Source: Myxococcales bacterium (GTDB lineage: Bacteria > Myxococcota_A > SURF-8). From it: 64,000 nucleotides of DNA. This document shows positions 1 through 7,346 of this stretch, in pieces (the first letter of the stretch is position 1; each line of letters starts with the position of its first letter). The DNA lies in the NCBI GenBank assembly GCA_003598065.1, contig QZKR01000152.1, forward strand, positions 1-64,000, in the 5' to 3' direction. The translations under genes were made by a program, and so were the position numbers. The notes below the pieces were generated by a model. The model made no database searches. It was not told where the DNA came from and saw only the letters and a list, made by a program, of their open reading frames with translations.

Positions 1-79
1 ATTTCCCTGCCCACCCCGCCACGGCTCCCGCCGGTTGCCGCCGACCATTGGTCTTTACCTCATTAAGTGAATGGTATTA

Positions 80-164
80 GTCGTGAGACTATGGCACACA
101 ATGGGAAACACAAATCGGACCGCCACACAGCCTCCCGACCTTCGGTCGTGAGACTATGGCGCGC
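80..164. repeat. Intergenic palindromic repeat, two partial copies
   Basis: Positions 1-221 hold no gene. Two related units lie here: GTCGTGAGACTATGGCACAC at 80-99, and a longer one at 134-164 that begins with the small palindrome CGACC-TTC-GGTCG (136-148) and continues into GTGAGACTATGGC. The reverse complement of the longer unit recurs at 20523-20553 with few mismatches, and the stretch CCTCCCGACCT also recurs near 5680. This marks it as a dispersed repeat downstream of pckA and not as a gene-specific terminator. Confidence 0.6.
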
Positions 165-221
165 TCCTGATGCGGGAGGTACAAAACAAAGAGACGCCGA
201 CCACGAGAAATAGAAACCGCC

Positions 222-1802
222 TCAGCCCTTCGGCGCGGCCTTGCGGACGTCCTCGCTCACGCCGTCGGCGTACTTGGCGAAGTTCTTGATGAACAGCCCC
301 GCCAGTTCGCGCGCCTTCTTGTCGTAAGCGTCCTTGTCCTTCCAGGTGTTGCGCGGGTTCAGTACGTCCTCCGGCACGCCGGGGCAGGCCGTGGGAACCT
401 GGAGGCCGAACACGGTATCTTCCCGGTAGGCGACGTTGTCCAGCTCGCCGTTGAGCGCGGCGTTCAGCAGCGTCCGCGTGTGCTTGATCGACATGCGGCG
501 TCCCACGCCGTAAGGCCCGCCCGTCCAGCCGGTGTTGACCAGCCACGTCCGGACGTTGTGCTTCTTGATGCGCTCGCCCAAAAGCTGCGCGTAGCGGCCG
601 GGGTGCAGCGGCATGAACGGCTCGCCGAAGCAGGCGGAGAAGGTCGCCTTGGGTTCGGTCACGCCCGCCTCCGTGCCGGCGAGCTTGGCCGTGTAGCCGG
701 AGAGGAAATGGTACAGCGCATGGGCGTTGTCCAGCCGCGCGATGGGCGGCAGCACGCCGAAAGCGTCGGCGGCCAGGAAAAAGATGTCCGAGGGATGCCC
801 GCCCGTGCCTTCGAGAATGCAGTTGGGAATATAGGTGACAGGATAGGTGGCGCGGGTGTTTTCGGTGATGCTGTCGCTGTCGTAGTCGATGCGGCGCGTC
901 TGCGGGTCGTAATCGACGTTCTCCAGGACGGAACCGAAGCAGATGGCGTTGTAGATCTGCGGCTCGGCCTCGGCGGAGAGATGGATGCATTTCGCGTAGC
1001 AGCCGCCCTCGAAATTGAACACGCCCTGGTCGGTCCAGCCGTGCTCGTCGTCGCCGATCAGCCGCCGCGCCGGGTCGGCGGAGAGCGTCGTCTTGCCGGT
1101 GCCGGAAAGCCCGAAGAACAGGGCCGTCTTGCCGTTTCGGCCGACGTTGGCGGAGCAGTGCATCGTCATCACGTTCTTGAGGGGCAGGAGATAATTCATG
1201 ATCGTGAAGATCGACTTCTTGATCTCGCCGGCGTAGCCCGTGCCGACGATCAGCACCAGCCTGGTCTCGATGTCCACGGCGACGAAAACTTCCGAATTCG
1301 CCCCGTCCGCTTTGCCGTTAAGGCGCAGCGTCGGCACGCTGACGACGGTGAACTCGGGCGCGTGGGCCGCCAGATCGGCGGCGGTGGGTCGGATGAACAG
1401 CGTTTCGGCGAACAGCGCGTGCCAGGCGAAGGGCGTCACGACGCGCAAGGGCAGGCGATAGGATTTGTCCGCGCCGACGAAGCCATCGAAAACGAACAAT
1501 TCCTTGCTCTGCAAATGGGCCTTGGCGCGATCCCAGATCTTGTTGAACACATCTTCCGAAACCGCCTGGTTCACGTCGCCCCACCAGATCTGCTCGGCGG
1601 ACGGCGAGCGGCGGACGAAGAACTTGTCGTTGGGCGAGCGGCCGGTCCGATCGCCGGTGCGGACGATCAGGCTGCCGTTCTCGGCCAGAACGCCCTCGTT
1701 CTTGGACAGCGCGGCTTCGACGAGCGCCGGGACCGGCAGGTTGCGGTGAATCGTTCCGGGGTTGCGTAGACCCAAGTATTCCAGGCTTATCGCGTTCGGC
1801 AT
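222..1802 (-). CDS. pckA: Phosphoenolpyruvate carboxykinase (ATP)
   Basis: A 526-residue cytosolic enzyme that decarboxylates and phosphorylates oxaloacetate to PEP with ATP, the entry step of gluconeogenesis. The length fits the ATP-dependent family. Visible motifs are GDRTGRSPNDKF near residue 50, the phosphate-binding loop GLSGTGKTTLSADP near 232, and the metal/ATP segment LIGDDEHGW followed by FNFEGGCYAKCI. The ATG at 1802 is preceded by a GAGGGAG ribosome site. It is transcribed alone, downstream of tRNA-Ser on the same strand but separated from it by a terminator. Identification is secure from the motifs. Confidence 0.97.
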   Translation of the reverse strand: MPNAISLEYLGLRNPGTIHRNLPVPALVEAALSKNEGVLAENGSLIVRTGDRTGRSPNDKFFVRRSPSAEQIWWGDVNQAVSEDVFNKIWDRAKAHLQSKELFVFDGFVGADKSYRLPLRVVTPFAWHALFAETLFIRPTAADLAAHAPEFTVVSVPTLRLNGKADGANSEVFVAVDIETRLVLIVGTGYAGEIKKSIFTIMNYLLPLKNVMTMHCSANVGRNGKTALFFGLSGTGKTTLSADPARRLIGDDEHGWTDQGVFNFEGGCYAKCIHLSAEAEPQIYNAICFGSVLENVDYDPQTRRIDYDSDSITENTRATYPVTYIPNCILEGTGGHPSDIFFLAADAFGVLPPIARLDNAHALYHFLSGYTAKLAGTEAGVTEPKATFSACFGEPFMPLHPGRYAQLLGERIKKHNVRTWLVNTGWTGGPYGVGRRMSIKHTRTLLNAALNGELDNVAYREDTVFGLQVPTACPGVPEDVLNPRNTWKDKDAYDKKARELAGLFIKNFAKYADGVSEDVRKAAPKG

Positions 1803-1929
1803 GACTCCCTCACCTTTGCTACGTGTGCGTTGGAATGGTTCGCGGTGGTCGCATGAGCAGATTTATGTTTGCCTTGTTCGCCTCTATGGACCTGTAACCC
1901 AAGGCGCTAATTCCCAAAAAGCGCGAATT

Positions 1930-1966
1930 TTGAAAAAACGAACGCCGGTCCACCTAAGGACCGGCG
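1930..1966 (-). terminator. Rho-independent terminator after tRNA-Ser
   Basis: On the minus strand a perfect 9-bp stem (CGCCGGTCC pairs with GGACCGGCG, 1943-1951 and 1958-1966) with a 6-nt loop is followed after a few bases by a run of six T. It lies just 3' of the tRNA gene and ahead of pckA, so it should separate their transcripts. Confidence 0.8.
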
Positions 1967-1977
1967 CTGTCGTCGTC

Positions 1978-2070
<93 letters not shown>

Positions 2071-2266
2071 GAAAGCCGGAAACCATTGCCGTTCCAAGCC
2101 GGCGGGTCATTACCATAAAAGACGAAAGAAGGGAAAGCAAGGGATTTTTTGAAGCGATTCCCGCGTCGAAATGCGCAGCGGGCGGGAACCGACCGAGGCG
2201 GCATCGCCTCTCAACCGTTGTCGATATTCGTCCTGGCGAAGCGCCCGAAGAACGAAAAAAGACACC

Positions 2267-3997
2267 CTAGAACAAGCCTTTAGGGAATTGCTCGACGGCG
2301 CCAGGGGGCGATGGGATGTCGTTTCGGAGATATACCCAAATCGAACGATCGAGATACCACTCCATTCTGGCGACCCCGACGCGGCGGTAATCGGCGGAAA
2401 AACGGGGATCCGAGACGATCGCCTCGTGCTGCGAGTAAAAACGGGGTTCGGCGGAAGAAAAAGAGATGAACAGCAACGCAGCCGGGTTGTGCGAGTAAAT
2501 ATAGTCCGTATCGAGGCCGTGACGCGCCATATGAGCATCGGTGAGCGAGCGGGGATTGGAATCCAGCGTCGGGCGGCGGGCATAATAGGGGATGATTCCG
2601 ACGTCGCTGACGACAATCCAGGCGTTCGCGGGGAGTTCGCGGTCCAACCACTGTCCTACGGCGGCATAGGTTTGTTTGGTGGACGTCAGGCTTGCAACGT
2701 CGAGTTCCAGTTGGGCTGTCGTCCAAAGTCCCATAAGGCACACCGTTAAAACGACAACCCAGGAAGCCCATGCGCGACGCTTTTCGCCGTAATGCCGAAA
2801 AGAGTCGATGATCTTTCCCGATAGCCCGGCCGTGGGCAGGAAAAGAAGAACAAGCAGGGGCGCGTGGTAGCGCATGCCCGGCATCCAGTCCACGAAGGCG
2901 AGATAGGCCGCTCCGTAAATCAAAAACAAAATCAGGCCAATCCAATCCGCAGCCTGTTCCGGCTTCCGGGTCTCCCTCGTCAAGAAGTTCATGGAAGCCA
3001 AAAGAAACAGGAGGCCGAAATAATATCCCAGCGGCGCAAAATGGTTGTTATGACGGGAAAAGAAAAACTGGATATTGGTCCGTATCGCTTCCAGCAGCGA
3101 GGTTGTGAACCCGCCTTTGGAGAGAAAGGGCGTGGGCCAAAAAGAACCGAAATAGGCAACGCGCCAGATGGAATAAGCGCCCCAAAAGAGCAGAAAGAGA
3201 ACGAGGCTCGAACCCAGCCCATACCGATATCGTCGGCGATGGGAATCGGCCGGTCTTTGCCAATAAAGGAAAAAAATCAGAAGCGGCGGAGCGAGAACTC
3301 CTTCCGGGCGGTTGAGCGCGAGCAAGGTCGCCAGGACGGAAAAGAGCACGAACGCCCAGACGTTTGGCGAGGCCGCGATCCGGGAAACCGCCGCAACGAT
3401 TCCGAGAAGAAGCAGCGCGTGCAGGGAGGTTTCCATCCCCGAGGCGCTGTAAAGCACCAGCGGCCCGCATGTCGCCGCCAAGACCATCGGAACGAGCAGG
3501 CGGAAACCCGAATAGCCTCGCTTTCTAAACAGGCCCCAGGCCAGCGCCACGACGGCAAGACCGAAGGCGAGACTGAGCGTTGTCGCCGCCGTCGGAACGT
3601 CGAATCCCAACGCTCGACAGCCGGCAAGAATCAGAACCCAGAGAAAGTTGCTGTACCCTTCCACCGGCGAGGAGCCGGGATTGAAGGCGAGCCCCCAACC
3701 GTCCGCCAGGTGTTCGGCGTAGCGGAAGGAAATAAACGCGTCATCGGGGAAAGCGCCCGGAAGACGAAGGGCAAGCATTTCAAACAGGCAAACCGCGATC
3801 GCGAGGATAGCGACGTCGCCCCATTCCGAAATTTTAGGAGCGATGACGTTCGATTTCACCACGGCCCTGATCTCCGACCAAGCTGCGCATCTCCCCGCGA
3901 GACCGATACAAGCGAACCCTCGGAGTTCGACGGCGTTCCATAGAAAGGAGGGGTCGATTGTCTTTCGAGTTCGGTCATTCGTCAAGATCGTCTTCAT
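2267..3997 (-). CDS. GT-C type integral membrane glycosyltransferase
   Basis: A polytopic inner-membrane protein of about 576 residues with roughly ten hydrophobic helices in the N-terminal two thirds and a soluble C-terminal domain. After the first helix comes the FPDDAFISFRYAEHL motif, in which the acidic pair in the first external loop resembles the catalytic site of GT-C fold lipid-linked sugar transferases (ArnT/PMT superfamily). The following NPGSSPVEGYSNFLW is typical of this uncharacterised group. It probably adds a sugar from a polyprenyl carrier to an envelope polymer; donor and acceptor are unknown. The start is uncertain: ATG at 3997 is used, but upstream codons to 4048 and GTG at 3859, nearer the first helix with an AGGG site, are possible. 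The gene stands alone, and its base composition is somewhat lower in GC than its neighbours. Confidence 0.75.
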   Translation of the reverse strand: MKTILTNDRTRKTIDPSFLWNAVELRGFACIGLAGRCAAWSEIRAVVKSNVIAPKISEWGDVAILAIAVCLFEMLALRLPGAFPDDAFISFRYAEHLADGWGLAFNPGSSPVEGYSNFLWVLILAGCRALGFDVPTAATTLSLAFGLAVVALAWGLFRKRGYSGFRLLVPMVLAATCGPLVLYSASGMETSLHALLLLGIVAAVSRIAASPNVWAFVLFSVLATLLALNRPEGVLAPPLLIFFLYWQRPADSHRRRYRYGLGSSLVLFLLFWGAYSIWRVAYFGSFWPTPFLSKGGFTTSLLEAIRTNIQFFFSRHNNHFAPLGYYFGLLFLLASMNFLTRETRKPEQAADWIGLILFLIYGAAYLAFVDWMPGMRYHAPLLVLLFLPTAGLSGKIIDSFRHYGEKRRAWASWVVVLTVCLMGLWTTAQLELDVASLTSTKQTYAAVGQWLDRELPANAWIVVSDVGIIPYYARRPTLDSNPRSLTDAHMARHGLDTDYIYSHNPAALLFISFSSAEPRFYSQHEAIVSDPRFSADYRRVGVARMEWYLDRSIWVYLRNDIPSPPGAVEQFPKGLF

Positions 3998-4216
3998 TCC
4001 ACGAACGACTCCCCTGAAACCCAATGGACAACCGGCTTTAGAAAACACTTGACTTTCTCAGGCGATTCCTGTAAAAGCAATCAAATTGCAGGCGTCCCTC
4101 CGACGAATCCGCGTTTGGTGAGCGCTTCTGGGTTTTCCGAACCATCCCCAGATATCACTCCATAGAGGCTGCGTTTGCCGTCAACCTTGGACGAACCAAG
4201 GAAAGAACAGGTACAT

Positions 4217-5503
4217 ATGCTTTTCGATGAATTGAATCTTCACGCCGCCTTGCTCAAGGCGGTGCGGGCGCAAGGCTACGCCTCGCCCACGCCGATCCAA
4301 CAGAAGGCCATTCCCTACGTCCTGGCGGGACGCGACGTCCTGGGCTGCGCCCAGACCGGCACGGGGAAGACCGCCGCCTTCGCCCTTCCCATCCTTCAGC
4401 GTCTCTCCGCCGCCCCCCGCCGGGACGGCCGACGCCCCATTCGGGCCCTCGCCCTCGCGCCGACGCGCGAACTGGCCTCGCAGATCGGCGAAAGCTTCGC
4501 GGTCTACGGCGCCCACACCGGCCTGCGGCACACCGTGATTTTCGGCGGCGTGGGGCAGGCGTCGCAGACCCGCGCCCTGACGCGCGGCGTCGATATCCTC
4601 GTGGCCACGCCGGGCCGGCTGCTCGACCTGATGAACCAGGGCTACGTCGATCTGTCGCGCGTCGAGGCGTTCATCCTCGACGAGGCGGACCGGATGCTCG
4701 ACATGGGCTTCATTCCCGACATCCGGCGCGTCGTTCGCGCCCTGCCGGCCAAGCGGCAGACCCTGCTTTTCTCCGCCACCCTGCCGCCCAGCATTCTCGA
4801 CCTCGCCGGCGGCCTGCTCGACAAGCCGGAAACGGTGTCCGTCGCGCCCTCGGCCACGACGGTCGAGCGCATCGCGCAATCGGTCTATTTCGTCGAACAA
4901 TCCGACAAAATCGACCTTCTCGTGCGGCTTTGCGAGGGGCAGAGCATCACCCGCGCGCTGGTGTTCACGCGGACCAAGCACGGCGCGGACAAACTGGTGC
5001 GCAAGCTCGCGGAAGCCTCCATCCCGGCGGCGGCGATCCACGGCAACAAATCGCAGTCGCGGCGGGAGCAGGCCCTGGCTGCGTTCAAACGCGGCGCGGC
5101 GCGGGTGCTGGTGGCCACGGACATCGCCTCGCGCGGCCTGGACATCGACGAGGTCAGCCACGTCGTCAATTTCGACCTTCCCGTCGATGCGGAATCCTAC
5201 GTTCACCGCATCGGACGCACGGCCCGGGCCGGGGCGTCGGGCGCGGCCTTTTCTTTCTGCGGCTACAGCGAGCGCCCGCTGCTCGCCTCCATCGAACGGC
5301 TGATTCGCCAGCGGCTGGACGTCGTGAGCGACCACCCCTTCCGTTCCGGACGCGCCGCCTCCGAAAACCAGTCCACGCGGCCGGCGATCGCCGCCAAGCC
5401 ATCGCAGCCGGCGAGACGCAACAGCGCGCCGTCCGTCGTCTACGGTTCCCATCGCGGCAGATCGTCGTCGTCGCGCCGGCCGTTTAGGCGGGACGCGGCC
5501 TAA
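4217..5503 (+). CDS. rhlE: DEAD-box ATP-dependent RNA helicase (RhlE type)
   Basis: A 428-residue cytosolic RNA helicase. The Q motif ([14 protein letters not shown]) near residue 20, motif I AQTGTGKT near 45, PTRELA, TPGR, motif II DEAD near 154, SAT near 185 and [10 protein letters not shown] near 330 are all present. The C-terminal 60 residues are basic and low-complexity, as in RhlE, and may bind RNA. The start at 4217 (LFDEL follows) matches the family N-terminus better than an in-frame ATG at 4175. Such proteins act in ribosome assembly and mRNA turnover. Monocistronic; a cluster of palindromic repeats follows. Confidence 0.93.
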   Translation: MLFDELNLHAALLKAVRAQGYASPTPIQQKAIPYVLAGRDVLGCAQTGTGKTAAFALPILQRLSAAPRRDGRRPIRALALAPTRELASQIGESFAVYGAHTGLRHTVIFGGVGQASQTRALTRGVDILVATPGRLLDLMNQGYVDLSRVEAFILDEADRMLDMGFIPDIRRVVRALPAKRQTLLFSATLPPSILDLAGGLLDKPETVSVAPSATTVERIAQSVYFVEQSDKIDLLVRLCEGQSITRALVFTRTKHGADKLVRKLAEASIPAAAIHGNKSQSRREQALAAFKRGAARVLVATDIASRGLDIDEVSHVVNFDLPVDAESYVHRIGRTARAGASGAAFSFCGYSERPLLASIERLIRQRLDVVSDHPFRSGRAASENQSTRPAIAAKPSQPARRNSAPSVVYGSHRGRSSSSRRPFRRDAA

Positions 5504-5542
5504 GAACCTACTGCCTACAGACAAATTCCAGGTCACCCGTGG

Positions 5543-5784
5543 TGGAGCACAGTTGTACTGTGCTCTACCATGTTTATGCGGGTGTGGCATGCTTGGAGCT
5601 TGCGACAAGCATGCTTAATAGCGCATGCCTGTCGTGAACTCCAGGCATGGCACACCTCAGATAGGCCGCCCACCTCATAGCCTCCCGACCTCCGGTTGGA
5701 GCAGGATTGTATCCTGCTCCATCACATTTTCTTGTCCGCCGGCATTAGGGAAATGCTTGGAGCAGGTTGGAAAACCTGCTCCAA
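5543..5784. repeat. Cluster of palindromic repeat hairpins
   Basis: The 360-bp gap after the helicase gene contains no convincing gene but five hairpins: TGGAGCACAG/CTGTGCTCTA (5543-5567), GCATGCTT/AAGCATGC (5587-5614), CATGCCTG/CAGGCATG (5624-5649), TGGAGCAGGAT/ATCCTGCTCCA (5697-5721) and TTGGAGCAGGTT/AACCTGCTCCAA (5757-5784). The second and third are enclosed by an outer inverted repeat, GTGTGGCATG and CATGGCACAC, giving a three-way-junction shape. The TGGAGCAGG type recurs inside a coding sequence at 46875, and the GTGTG(C/G)CAT end motif recurs near 80, 20523 and 22263. Confidence 0.8.
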
Positions 5785-5867
5785 CACAGGACACAGGTAA
5801 CGTTGCCTCAAACAATCATCTTGCCCGTCTGCTTGCCTTTTTCGGCGAAAAGCGTTTCACTGGCCGC

Positions 5868-6221
5868 ATGAAGCTCGGCGACGTGAACGGCATTCTGTTC
5901 GTCAACCTCATCCTGTGCGTCGCCCTGACGATGGCGGCTACCGTCTGGACGCCGGCGCACGCCCTCGGGGTGGGCGTCGGCGCGGCTATTGGCGCACTCA
6001 ATCTCTGGCTCTTGGCGGTGATGCTGAGAAAGCTTCTGCTCGCGCCCGAGGAGCGGCGCGGGCTGGTCTTGCGCTTCCTGGCCAAGTACGGCCTCGTCGG
6101 CCTGCTGATCGCCGTCGCCTTCTTCTTACTGAAAGTCTCGCCCGTGGGTTTCGCGGCGGGAATTACGACGACAGTCGTCGCCCTGATCTTCGGCGGCCTC
6201 TTCGGACGGCGGGAAAGCTGA
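5868..6221 (+). CDS. Small AtpI-like membrane protein (ATP synthase I family)
   Basis: A 117-residue protein with four predicted membrane helices: NGILFVNLILCVALTMAATV, a Gly/Ala-rich second helix, KYGLVGLLIAVAFFLLK, and a final GITTTVVALIFGGLF. Size, topology and the short charged loop (RKLLLAPEERR) resemble the ATP synthase subunit I/UncI family, which assists c-ring assembly or Mg supply. There are no atp genes beside it, so the assignment rests on topology only. The ATG at 5868 is chosen because the upstream in-frame sequence overlaps repeat DNA and lacks protein-like composition. Confidence 0.6.
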   Translation: MKLGDVNGILFVNLILCVALTMAATVWTPAHALGVGVGAAIGALNLWLLAVMLRKLLLAPEERRGLVLRFLAKYGLVGLLIAVAFFLLKVSPVGFAAGITTTVVALIFGGLFGRRES

Positions 6222-6241
6222 TCTTCCGTTCATCAAAGAAA

Positions 6242-6324
6242 CGTAGGGGAGGATGAAGCACCAAAGGTGCGGAATCCTCCCGCAAAGCACGGGCGGATTC
6301 CGCTCCGCTTCATCCGCCCCTACG
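6242..6324. repeat. Nested palindromic element (two hairpins in an outer stem)
   Basis: An 83-bp element between convergent genes. The outer arms CGTAGGGGAGGATGAAGC (6242-6259) and GCTTCATCCGCCCCTACG (6307-6324) match over 18 bp with one mismatch. Inside, GCGGAATCCTCCC and GGGCGGATTCCGC form a second near-perfect inverted repeat. Alternatively it folds as two adjacent hairpins, GGGAGGAT/ATCCTCCC and GGGCGGAT/ATCCGCCC. The position between the AtpI-like gene and the lipoprotein gene would allow it to act as a bidirectional terminator. Confidence 0.8.
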
Positions 6325-6379
6325 CTCTTACCCGCGGAACACCAATCGGGATCACATGATCCGGTCGTTCCCTCCCCTC

Positions 6380-7216
6380 TCAATATTCAACTTCCAGCGT
6401 ATATGGCGCGTCGGGGAAGAGATTGAGAATGTCGTCGGGAACGGGGCGGTATTTCCAAAAAAACCAACCAGCATCACGAAGGTTAGTGCCATCGTTTTCC
6501 CTGCATTCAACAACACCGTCCGAATTTTCCCCCCAAAAATAATATGTTTCAGGATATGGAAATTCTGGCATTCCCCACACGGCATACAACCTACCTCCGA
6601 CTTGAACGAAAGATGAATAATCAAGGTATGGAGAGTAACCCCAATAGGGATCTCCCGTGCAATTGCTGTTGGTATAATAAGCATTAATCTCACCAGAGGT
6701 TTCTTTCCAATTAGAATAGTCATGGTAGCAATCACTCATTTTCCCGGTCGATAAGGAGTATGAGCCCAGATTGCGGTTGCTTTCCGAAAAGCAATTTACC
6801 TCTCTCGTCTCACCCAGATTCCTTTTCCTTGCCGTCGGCTCTTCCTCATAAGGGGAGCCCCACCATTCCCCTCTCACCGCTTTCCCGTCCTTATCCCGCA
6901 GCACCCATCTCGGCACCACTTCCCGCGTGTCGCCGTCGCCGTTGGGAATGCAGGTGCAATCGCCATCGTTGGGCGCGTCGCCGTCGTTCGGCGCATCGCC
7001 ATCGTTGGGTGCGTCGCCGTCGTTGGGCGTGTCGCCGTCCGGATAGGGCGGAATGACAATGTCGCCATCGTTGTAATAATTGTCGCCATCGTTGGGCGCG
7101 TCGCCGTCATTGGGCGTGTCGCCGTCGCCGGACGAGCCGCCATTGGAGCCGCCCAGGCACGCCGACAACAGTAAGGCCGACAGAAATACGCAGAGTACGC
7201 CAATCGACACCTTCAT
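6380..7216 (-). CDS. Lipoprotein with Asp-Gly-Asp stalk, unknown function
   Basis: A 278-residue exported lipoprotein. The signal peptide ends in the lipobox LLSAC, followed by GGSNGGSS and then a stalk of repeated NDGDAP/NDGDTP units to about residue 95. The C-terminal 180 residues hold several Cys (CFSESNR, DCYHD, NSNCTGD, VECREN) and many aromatic residues, suggesting a small disulfide-bonded extracellular domain; no family is recognised. The ATG at 7216 has GAGGGAG upstream. It lies behind the larger DGD lipoprotein gene on the same strand, about 130 bp away. The part encoding the C-terminal domain is visibly richer in A/T than the surroundings, which may point to a transferred domain. 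Confidence 0.8.
   Translation of the reverse strand: MKVSIGVLCVFLSALLLSACLGGSNGGSSGDGDTPNDGDAPNDGDNYYNDGDIVIPPYPDGDTPNDGDAPNDGDAPNDGDAPNDGDCTCIPNGDGDTREVVPRWVLRDKDGKAVRGEWWGSPYEEEPTARKRNLGETREVNCFSESNRNLGSYSLSTGKMSDCYHDYSNWKETSGEINAYYTNSNCTGDPYWGYSPYLDYSSFVQVGGRLYAVWGMPEFPYPETYYFWGENSDGVVECRENDGTNLRDAGWFFWKYRPVPDDILNLFPDAPYTLEVEY
6951..7135 (-). repeat. Tandem repeats encoding the NDGD stalk
   Basis: Degenerate 15-nt units, which read PNDGDA or PNDGDT on the minus strand, are repeated with an interruption around 7040-7080. They encode the acidic stalk of the lipoprotein at 6380-7216. Such arrays can vary in copy number by slippage, and Asp-Gly-Asp repeats could bind calcium. Confidence 0.8.
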
Positions 7217-7346
7217 GTCACGCTCCCTCAAATGAATAAGTTTTTACGCTGACAGATACCAAACAGCGGAGCTTATTGTATAAAGCGATCAGCCGCGGCG
7301 CAAGAACTATAAATCAAACATGAAAATATTTTTCGCTCTCCTCCGC

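Noticed and set aside
2864-3943. A 359-residue plus-strand frame opposite the membrane glycosyltransferase
   Set aside because: Highly charged Arg/Gln/Glu composition is the complement of hydrophobic helices; no start context or domain.
5625-5867. Long N-terminal extension of the AtpI-like protein
   Set aside because: The segment is encoded by palindromic repeat DNA and is not protein-like; the ATG at 5868 gives a complete four-helix protein.
6951-7135. Possible CRISPR-like array
   Set aside because: The repeats are 15-nt, contiguous, in frame, and encode the NDGD stalk; there are no unique spacers or cas genes.
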